Shown here in pieces: positions 55,611 to 64,000 of a stretch of 64,000 bases of DNA. The DNA lies in assembly GCA_028622995.1 (NCBI GenBank), contig JAJQJQ010000052.1, positions 558,001 to 622,000 on the forward strand. The letters are read 5' to 3'. The stretch is from Panagrolaimus kolymaensis (lineage: Eukaryota; Nematoda; Chromadorea; Rhabditida; Panagrolaimidae). A program made the translations under genes and the position numbers. A model generated the notes under the pieces. That model did not search any database. It was not told the origin of the DNA and saw only the letters and a program-made list of their open reading frames with translations. Numbering within the stretch: the stretch's first letter is position 1; the number at the start of each line of letters is the position of its first letter.

Positions 55611-57750
55611 TCAAACTCCACATTTTCGCTTCTTTTTCTTTTTGGAAGATTTTTCAATAATGACTACTTTGCTTTCGGTATTGGCTGCTTCTTTTGATGG
55701 ACCATTTGATTTTGAATTTGACCGTTTTTCTTCTGAATTGTTTGGTGTTGAATTTGTATTAACGTGTTTGACATCGTTGAAACAATCAGAATTCATTACA
55801 GATGCAGCATCAATTGCGTTGGCTGGATACCCAAAAGCATTTCGTTCTTCGATGGATGAGTTACGCTTCCAAAATGGCAATTCACGACTAAAAAATAAGA
55901 ATATTTAGTTAAAATAAGAATAAGCACAAAAAATACCGAAATATTGCAAGAGCATGACGTCGAGTTTCATCTGGATGATTGAGCGAGAAACCAACAACGA
56001 GCAATAAAGCCATGGAATATTTCTGAAGATGTTCTTCGTCGACAGGAATGGAATGACCAAATTCAAGTGCAAAACATGTGAAACGAATGTATTCAGGAGT
56101 GTCAGGTTGTTGAAGGTATGTTCGAGTTGCTTTTGAAAGTTTCATTGCTCTACCATCTTCGTTGAATTTGAGACCATGTTCTTTTAGTTGCTCGATTGCT
56201 TTACTTCTAAAAATAACACAATTAATAAAGATGTTTTTGATATCGAAAGAAAACATACACAAGTTGATTGATGGTAATAAAGATATCACCGACGTAGTTA
56301 CAAAGGAGCGAGATTTCAACGCTGAGAAGCTTCTTCTTTGGATTAGGTTTATAATCCCTAAAAAATAATGATGACTTTAATCTTGTAAAAATAAAAATTT
56401 ACTTTGCCAATGAATCAGCCATTTTCTTTCCAATCAAGCCACTTCTTGCCATGGATTTATAGTGAGCTTCGTATGCCGTATTCTTGTTGAGGGATCTTTG
56501 AGATTCAACGCTATCCTTGAATCGACCACGCATTCTGCTACCAGAACTTCCAGATGTTGTTCTAAAAGGATGTACCCATCGATTTTGTTGTTGTTTGAGC
56601 TTTTTTGGAGCTTCATGTTCGACGATAGGTTCTTTAGACTCTGTAATAACAGGAGCAGGTAGAAAAGGTGGTGGAGGTTCTTCGGTAGCTTCAGTAGTTT
56701 CCTTTCTTGGCTTTGATTCAGTTGGTTTGATTTCCTTTGGAACTATCTTTGGATCTTCTTTTGTAACTTTAGGATGAGGAGCACCGAGATTCTTTGTTTC
56801 TTTCCCTTTTGGAGGTTGTTTCACTTCTTTCTTTTCTGGTTGAACTTTTGCCACTTCTTTGACTTTTTCTTGAACTTCTTCTTTGACAGACTTAATAACG
56901 ACCACTTCTTCCAAAACATGATTCAAAGCTTGTTGTTTCTTCTTGTTCGCCCTTTTTCTGTAGCATACGACAGCGCTAAAATGTTTGATGTTATTAGAAG
57001 CATATACATAGAAAACATACACAACGATGATAATGATGAGGATGACCACAACAGCAACAACGATGCAGACAATCAAAATAGTCGATCCATTTGTAGTTGA
57101 AACTTCAGTGGACGATGAGAGAATGGAAGTTGATGACGAAGTTGTTGTTGATGAAAGAATCGATGGAACAAAGATCTTTGCATTGAGAATTTTGATTTCA
57201 CATTCCTTTGAAACTTGAGTAATATCGATTGTTATGACCTTATCTTTATCAAATGCAGGTTCACAGCTAGCAACTTTATTATCGCAATACAATGCTATAT
57301 CTTTTCCCATTCGAGTAAAAACACCACAATTTTGAAAACGCGTTCTTAGAAATTTATTGTTGTCAACGAAGAAAAGTTCATCCGGTGTTGTTGAAATCTT
57401 GAATCCACAATAGTTTGGTTGGCACACTTTCGTAGCACGTCCTTTCGACTTCGCTGCAGATTGATAACAAAAGAGAACGCTAAAATCAGAAGCAATTTTA
57501 AATATAAAAATACGAAAAAGACACACTCTCCATAACAATTTGGGTAATCAACATGAACATCCAAAAAACCATTTGCAAGAACCAATTGAACAATTCCAGG
57601 AGACTTGAGTTTTACATCATTTCCAATTTCTTCAACAGCAGAAGAATCGACCATGAGTTCATTTGAATCATCAGAAGAGAGAACAGATTGAGAATTCACG
57701 ATGATGATGACGACGAAGAGAAAAAATAAGAACGATGAATAAAAACGCAT
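55611..57750 (-). CDS. family A receptor-like protein, copy 12
   Basis: Exons are 57527-57750, 56403-57479, 56259-56357, 55937-56206 and 55611-55887, giving 648 residues. The ectodomain reads NCGVFTRMGKDIALYCDNKVASC, where CDN replaces the usual CGK. The linker is of the LNHVLEEVVVIKSVKEEVQEK type. From the membrane helix to the end of exon 2 it is nearly identical to copy 13, though it lies in a different duplicated block. Confidence 0.87.
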
Positions 57751-58546
57751 TTTGCTTTCTTTCAAAGACGACTGTTTGCAAAAGTTTCTAAAAGTTGAAA
57801 ATGAATGATTTCGAGCATTTATATTTATTCATAGTAAATTTTGAAGCAACTTTAGAAAATGCAAAAAAAAAATTCGAATAAATAAAATGCTAATGTAAGC
57901 TTTTTGAGAGAACGAAGAGATGAACGTTAGCAATTTTTTTCCCGCCATTTTTTTCAACGTGCATGCATGGAAATCAGATGCTCTCTTCTCTCTACGATTG
58001 TAAAACGCGATCTTATTTTTTGGAGAAAAAAAAGTGCTTGCCATAAAATTTGCTAAAAGCTTGATAAGTTTATTAAATTTATCAGTTGGAAAATAATTGT
58101 CAAAAAAAACTCGGTGTTATTGATTGTGTAATTTTTTCAGCGTTTAATAGGGTAACGGATATTAAAATATTATTATTTGTTGGTGGAGAAAAGGAATAAA
58201 AAACCTGTTTATAAAGTGGTATCATAAACTAGTTTGCCATGTTTTTTTTTGTAAAATAAACAGAAAATGAATAGTAAAACCAAAAAAAAAATTAAAATAT
58301 TAGAAAAACCAGCATAGAGCCAGCAGAGGCTATAAACAGTGAATGATTGCGAATAAAAAAGAAAGAAAGCAACAACAAAAAAGAAGACGTCGACCAATCG
58401 TGCATTTTTCATTTGTTTGTAATAACGAACATCCTTTTTTGCCGAACTAAAATTTTGTGATGACCATTTGACATTTAAAAATCAGAAAAGTTGCGCAAAA
58501 CTAAAGCAATTTGGTTGTGAGATTATTAAACCAATATTGCTGCTGA
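57751..58546 (-). promoter_or_regulatory. upstream region of copy 12 and of F-box-like gene 2
   Basis: A weakened TATA box (TATAAATG, 57816-57823) and the E2F-like site (57938-57946) are on the minus strand. From about 58170 it is the upstream sequence of the plus-strand F-box-like gene. The Helitron empty site is at about 58172. Confidence 0.5.
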
Positions 58547-59420
58547 TTGGGTAAAATTCATTATGAAGACAACATCCAACGTCAATACTTCGCATTTCCT
58601 TATCCTAACATGTGCTATATCCGTGAAAATGCAAATGGTGAAACTCAGCTCAAACTCCGTCAAACCTGCAAATTCTTCCACAAATGGAGTCCAAAAGTTA
58701 TTGTTGGAAAGTTGTTCTTTGGATCTTCTAATTCAACTTTTGTTTTCAAAGATGGACTTTATGTTAGAAACGTTGGTGAAATGCCAGTTATTGACGTGGT
58801 TACAGATGTAATTCAGTATGACTTTGTTGACAAAAGAATGTTCTTAAAAATTCGGCGATGTGAAGCCAAAGTAATTTGCTTGGAAAATTATGACGATATT
58901 ACTATGGAAGAATTGCGTTTTTTTACTCAATCTGGTATGGTTAAAGAATGGTATTCATCCTTTCCTTCAATTCGGGGTGATGTTGGTAACCATCTTTCTC
59001 TTGAAGATTTATTGTCACATCTTCCTGGTGCTGAATATGTTCAGTATGTTTTACTTTTTATTATGATTAATAAAGTTAATTTTCAGTGCTATTGTTCAAG
59101 ATATGTCTCGCGAAAATTCGTCTAAAACTGTTTCAAAAAATAACAGCATCAAAGAACTCGATCTTCGAATTCATGGAATTATGAACGTTGATAAACTTTA
59201 TAATCTCCTCCGAGTAAGTCCTTTATTTTTTAACATTTTTCATCAATTAAATTTTCAGAAAGTACTTGCACCTAATGCTGATGTCCAACTTTCTTTCATT
59301 GATATTGAAGACCGAAAATATTTTTCAACTTACAGAGCTAAATTGTATGCAAAAATGAGAAAATGGGAACCAAAAGATGAAAAGTCATCTCTTAAAATTT
59401 CTCCAAGACGTTCGTTTTGA
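58547..59420 (+). CDS. F-box-like protein, gene 2
   Basis: Exons are 58547-59043, 59087-59213 and 59259-59420. It is essentially identical to gene 1 except for a cluster of changes near 58722-58745 (KLFFGSSNSTFV against KLYVEYSSSTFV). As in gene 1, no ATG precedes the FPYPNMCYI motif, so the true start is unresolved. Confidence 0.65.
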
Positions 59421-60051
59421 ATCATCCTCTTTAATGTTGTTTTTTTCTTTGTTTTTTATTCTTGTATTCCAAATGTTTTGAATAAAGATTGTTTTTGTTA
59501 CTTAGAGTTTCAATTCTTGAAAGAGTTAATATGATTTGTTTCTTTAATATATTAAGATTTTCCAACACCTGTTAAACCACTAAGTAATATATTTATTTGT
59601 CGACGATTCATTTTCTGAAAAAATATCCCTGAAAAATAAGGAAATAAAATTATACCAAAATCTTAATTTCAAAAAATGGAAATGCATATTAAATTCTTTT
59701 TACAAATATGAAAAATGAATAACTTTAAAGGGACATGTAAAAATTAGCAGCGGATGCAAAAGGAATCGAAGAAGTATTTATATTTATTAATGCAGTGGCT
59801 AATTATCTTTTTTTAATCAATCATTCAGTGCTGCAATCTCTTACGTAATGTAAGCTTCACTCTTTGAAAAGGATATGTAATGGGAATTCAAAAAAAAATC
59901 ATAAAAAATGCATAATTATGTTTTTTGGACAAACAAGTCTGCAAAACAAAAGAAAATAGAGAATTTATTGTTATAAAAAATCTTTATTATTAGAAACTCA
60001 TTTGAATATTAATATTATTACATACAAATACAAAAACGGAGAAATACAACT
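59421..60051. other. spacer with P-loop fragment and 3' flank of copy 13
   Basis: Same layout as 50342-50994. No further gene. Confidence 0.55.
59510..59611 (-). pseudogene. P-loop NTPase N-terminal fragment 5
   Basis: Copy of fragment 4, with an intact GLTGVGKS loop followed directly by TAA. Confidence 0.65.
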
Positions 60052-62182
60052 TCAAACTCCACATTTTCGCTTCTTTTTCTTTTTGGAAGATTTTTCAGCG
60101 ATGACTACTTTGCTTTGGGTGGTGGCTGCTTCTTTACCATTTGATTTTGAATTTGATCGTTTTTCTTCTGAATTGTTTGGTGTTGAATTTGTATTAACTT
60201 GTTTGACATCGTTGAAACAATCAGAATTCATTACAGATGCAGCATCAATTGCGTTGGCTGGATACCCAAAAGCATTTCGTTCTTCGATGGATGAGTTACG
60301 CTTCCAAAATGGCAATTCACGACTAAAAAATAAGAATATTTAGTTAAAATAAGAATAAGCACAAAAAATACCGAAATATTGCAAGAGCATGACGTCGAGT
60401 TTCATCTGGATGATTGAGCGAGAAACCAACAACGAGCAATAAAGCCATGGAATATTTCTGAAGATGTTCTTCGTCGACAGGAATGGAATGACCAAATTCA
60501 AGTGCAAAACATGTGAAACGAATGTATTCAGGAGTGTCAGGTTGTTGAAGGTATGTTCGAGTTGCTTTTGAAAGTTTCATTGCTCTACCATCTTCGTTGA
60601 ATTTGAGACCATGTTCTTTTAGTTGCTCGATTGCTTTACTTCTAAAAATAACACAATTAATAAAGATGTTTTTGATATCGAAAGAAAACATACACAAGTT
60701 GATTGATGGTAATAAAGATATCACCGACGTAGTTACAAAGGAGCGAGATTTCAACGCTGAGAAGCTTCTTCTTTGGATTAGGTTTATAATCCCTAAAAAA
60801 TAATGATGACTTTAATCTTGTAAAAATAAAAATTTACTTTGCCAATGAATCAGCCATTTTCTTTCCAATCAAGCCACTTCTTGCCATGGATTTATAGTGA
60901 GCTTCGTATGCCGTATTCTTGTTGAGGGATCTTTGAGATTCAACGCTATCCTTGAATCGACCACGCATTCTGCTACCAGAACTTCCAGATGTTGTTCTAA
61001 AAGGATGTACCCATCGATTTTGTTGTTGTTTGAGCTTTTTTGGAGCTTCATGTTCGACGATAGGTTCTTTAGACTCTGTAATAACAGGAGCAGGTAGAAA
61101 AGGTGGTGGAGGTTCTTCGGTAGCTTCAGTAGTTTCCTTTCTTGGCTTTGATTCAGTTGGTTTGATTTCCTTTGGAACTATCTTTGGATCTTCTTTTGTA
61201 ACTTTAGGATGAGGAGCACCGAGATTCTTTGTTTCTTTCCCTTTTGGAGGTTGTTTCACTTCTTTCTTTTCTGGTTGAACTTTTGCCACTTCTTTGACTT
61301 TTTCTTGAACTTCTTCTTTGACAGACTTAATAACGACCACTTCTTCCAAAACATGATTCAAAGCTTGTTGTTTCTTCTTGTTCGCCCTTTTTCTGTAGCA
61401 TACGACAGCGCTAAAATGTTTGATGTTATTAGAAGCATATACATAGAAAACATACACAACGATGATAATGATGAGGATGACCACAACAGCAACAACGATG
61501 CAGACAATCAAAATAGTCGATCCATTTGTAGTTGAAACTTCAGTGGACGATGAGAGAATGGAAGTTGATGACGAAGTTGTTGTTGATGAAAGAATCGATG
61601 GAACAAAGATCTTTGCATTGAGAATTTTGATTTCACATTCCTTTGAAACTTGAGTAATATCGATTGTTATGACCTTATCTTTATCAAATGCAGGTTCACA
61701 GCTAGCAACTTTATTATCGCAATACAATGCTATATCTTTTCCCATTCGAGTAAAAACACCACAATTTTGAAAACGCGTTCTTAGATAAACATTATGAACG
61801 AAGAATAGTTCATCCGGTGTTGTTGAAATCTTGAATCCACAATAGTTTGGTTGGCACACTTTCGTAGCACGTCCTTTCGACTTCGCTGCAGATTGATAAC
61901 AAAAGAGAACGCTAAAATCAGAAGCAATTTTAAATATAAAAATACGAAAAAGACATACTCTCCATAACAATTTGGGTAATCAACATGAACATCCAAAAAA
62001 CCATTTGCAAGAACCAATTGAACAATTCCAGGAGACTTGAGTTTTACATCATTTCCAATTTCTTCAACAGCAGAAGAATCGACCATGAGTTCATTTGAAT
62101 CATCAGAAGAGAGAACAGATTGAGAATTCACGATGATGATGACGACGAAGAGAAAAAATAAGAACGATGAATAAAAACGCAT
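60052..62182 (-). CDS. family A receptor-like protein, copy 13
   Basis: Exons are 61959-62182, 60838-61911, 60694-60792, 60372-60641 and 60052-60322, giving 645 residues. It matches copy 12 closely except that HNVYLRTRFQ replaces DNNKFLRTRFQ, and exon 5 lacks two codons (SNGKEAATTQSK for SNGPSKEAANTESK). It is the first gene of the array in transcription order, with only chemoreceptor sequence beyond it. Confidence 0.87.
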
Positions 62183-62974
62183 TTTTGCTTTCTTTCGATG
62201 ACGACCGATTGCAATAGTTTCAAAAAGTTGGAAATGAATTTTTTTGAGTTTTTATATTTATTCATATCAAATTTAGAAGCAACTTTGGAAAATGCAAAAT
62301 TATCAAAATTTGAATAAATGAAAATGAAAACTTTTTGAGAGAACGAAGAAAATGATGTTGCGATTTTTTCACGCCATTTTTTTCTAAGTGTAAGGGAATC
62401 GGGTTTGAGAGGCTTTTGCTTACAAGAAAAACAACAGTCAAACTTTTCTCAAGATATTCATTTCTTGTTTTTTATGAGTTACACACAATGCTTTTTTTCT
62501 CGATATTTTCATTAAATTAAAATCCATTTTTTTCCTTCTCCAAATTTACTTATTAAACAACATTATTGCTATTCGTTTTGCATCGTTAAAGATTGATGAT
62601 TTAGAGATTCTAAAATCAACTTATTTTTTTTTAACTTATGGGTGTTTTCCAGGACTTATAAAACACACGTCATGGTTTTAGTGAAGTCTGTAGGTAATCT
62701 TTAGTTTAGTGTTGTTTTAACCGAGTATATTTTCGATAATAAAAATTTGTTTGTTTTGCACCTGTAAAAAAATATTTACCTAAAATATAATTTTAAATTT
62801 ATAAAATTACTAACAACACCTGCTTTATTGGTTTTTAGAAAAACTTATAAGAGTTACATATGTTTTTTAATGTCACCAACAAAAAATATTTTCAAAAAAT
62901 ATTGTAACTTTTTTCTCTCTCACTTTTAGTTAGTTTGTTTGCTTTTAAAGTAGCAACCGTCGACACCATCGACC
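62183..62974. promoter_or_regulatory. upstream region of copy 13 and spacer before the GPCR gene
   Basis: The TATA box is TATAAAAA (62249-62256). The E2F-like site is mutated (tttcacgcc near 62368), so it may be inactive. The rest, to 62974, is AT-rich with no gene. Confidence 0.45.
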
Positions 62975-64000
62975 ATGATTGATTATTTGGACTCTGAATT
63001 TTATGATTTCGATTTCCAATTCGTTCCAGCTTATTTAAAAATTGTTCAAATTAATGGAACTATCGCTTTTATATTTCATATTTATTTAATATTTATTATA
63101 ATTTTAAAAAGTTCACGAGAAATGGGACATTATAAACTTTTTCTTTTAAACATTGCAATTATGTCTTTTATTCATGACACTATTTTATCAACCCTTTGGA
63201 AGCCCATTCCCATTTTACCCATAATTGGTGGATATTCAGCTGGACCAGCAAAATATTTGGGAAAACATTTCGGCGGGCATTTCATGCTTGTTTTACTTGT
63301 GGCTTTTGTAATTCTTTATTTAGCTTCAATTCTTTCTGGGTTTCTTTATCGACTTTCTGCATTGCTAAGAAAAAAATGGTATGATGTTTTTATAAGTGGT
63401 TATGGAATAACTTTAATTTTTATGGTTCATATTTTACCCACTTTGGGTTTATGCATTCCTTTATATTTTAGTAATGTCGATGATGGAATTGTAAAAGAAA
63501 AAGTCACCAAAGTTAGTTAATTACTGCCTTTTTTAAATTAGTTGTTTGTTTTTTGGATGATTGAAAATTATTAACTTTGAGTCATTCCACTGCGAAAAAT
63601 AAATAAAAGATTGTAGTTTCGAGGATTTTTAAAATAATAATTTTTTCGAATTTTATTAATCCAAAAATGATAAAACTTAAACCATTGTTTTTAAAATTCG
63701 AATTTCCAGAAATATCCCAAAATTGGAATTATTTTTGAAAGTGAAAATGTATTTGTTTATGATTTACAAATAAATCCATGTATGGAATATTTTTTAATTG
63801 GTGCAATAGCTTTAATTTTATTGTTGCCACCAATCACAGGTGGATGCATTTATGGAATTTTGAGAATTTTACATGGCTCTCAACATCATCTTCAAGCTAA
63901 AACTATTAAATTGCATCGACAACTTTTAGTTGCATTAATAATTCAAATAATTTTACCTATATTTTTAATTATTTTTCCTATCGTTATTGTTTGTATATTT
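62975..64000 (+). CDS. serpentine chemoreceptor (Srh/Sri type), 3' part outside window
   Basis: Exons 62975-63511 and 63710 to beyond 64000 join in phase 0 (donor GTTAGT, acceptor TTTCCAG). Hydrophobic helices lie at about residues 23-45, 52-74, 100-125 and 136-165 of exon 1, with two more in exon 2 (EYFLIGAIALILLLPP and LLVALIIQIILPIFLIIF). MGHYKLFLLNIAIMSF, the PIPILPIIGGYSAG loop and KLHRQLLVALIIQ are typical of the nematode Srh/Sri receptors for odours and tastes. The seventh helix is off the window. Expected in sensory neurons. It is not related to family A. Confidence 0.8.

Larger units (their letters stand above)
54909..59940. repeat. duplicated block, second copy of 45182-50880
   Basis: It holds family A copy 12, its promoter, F-box-like gene 2 and P-loop fragment 5. 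The 648-bp Helitron is absent here. The first 700 bp are non-coding. Confidence 0.85.

Noticed and set aside
1..64000. CRISPR-like or bacterial operon interpretation of the regular repeats
   Set aside because: Repeats are whole spliced genes of about 2 kb with eukaryotic splice sites; no short direct repeats with unique spacers are present.

Overview
The window looks like nuclear DNA of a nematode. It is very AT-rich, has many introns of about 45-60 bp ending in TTTAG or TTTCAG, and carries nematode-type genes: a serpentine chemoreceptor, invertebrate-type GH25 lysozymes, CUB-like secreted proteins and F-box-like proteins. A free-living tylenchine or panagrolaimid-like worm is my guess from gene style only. 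There is nothing bacterial, no CRISPR array, and no rRNA or tRNA gene I can defend.

The main content is a tandem array of thirteen paralogues, all on the minus strand (copy 1 is cut by the left edge). I call this family A. Each complete copy is a five-exon gene (copy 3 may have six) of about 620-650 codons. The protein has a signal peptide, a Cys-rich ectodomain, a Ser/Thr stalk, one transmembrane helix, a Lys/Glu/Pro-rich cytoplasmic linker and a strongly conserved C-terminal half. I do not recognise the family. The tail is nearly invariant, while the distal ectodomain differs from copy to copy as a mosaic of interchangeable segments, which is the pattern of a fast-evolving receptor cluster with gene conversion. 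Start codons of the copies lie at 1438, 5669, 11796, 15621, 24957, 32520, 36268, 40020, 44626, 48023, 53113, 57750 and 62182.

Other genes are interspersed. Four GH25 lysozyme genes or remnants (12565-13283, 25454-26169, 33017-33731, 36765-37483) sit head-to-tail with family A copies; all read Asp-Ile-Gln where the catalytic motif is usually Asp-X-Glu, and two have lost their splice donor. Two nearly identical CUB-like loci (19249-22069 and 26547-29632) and two deleted fragments of the same gene (2014-2770, 40311-41331) follow. Two plus-strand F-box-like genes (49468-50341, 58547-59420) and five 102-bp P-loop gene fragments complete the set. The right edge holds a plus-strand Srh/Sri-type GPCR (62975 to beyond 64000).

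The locus was built by repeated duplication. There is a nearly identical direct repeat with a 7,563-bp offset (about 19205-26183 and 26768-33746), one with a 3,752-bp offset (about 33245-36560 and 36997-40312), and a block 45182-50880 repeated at 54909-59940. Mobile DNA includes a broken Helitron (15839-19200), a 648-bp non-autonomous Helitron with a clean paralogous empty site (48446-49093), a hAT-type MITE with an 8-bp target duplication (5953-6250), and foldback or MITE elements near 7181-7486 and 41332-41883.

The most striking features are: a Helitron HUH-replicase fragment fused in frame into the ectodomain of copies 7 and 8, which also stop just after the membrane helix; a possible new intron in copy 3 made out of transmembrane-coding exon sequence; copy 9, whose C-terminus is now encoded by repeat sequence; and the ectodomain mosaicism of the array as a whole.
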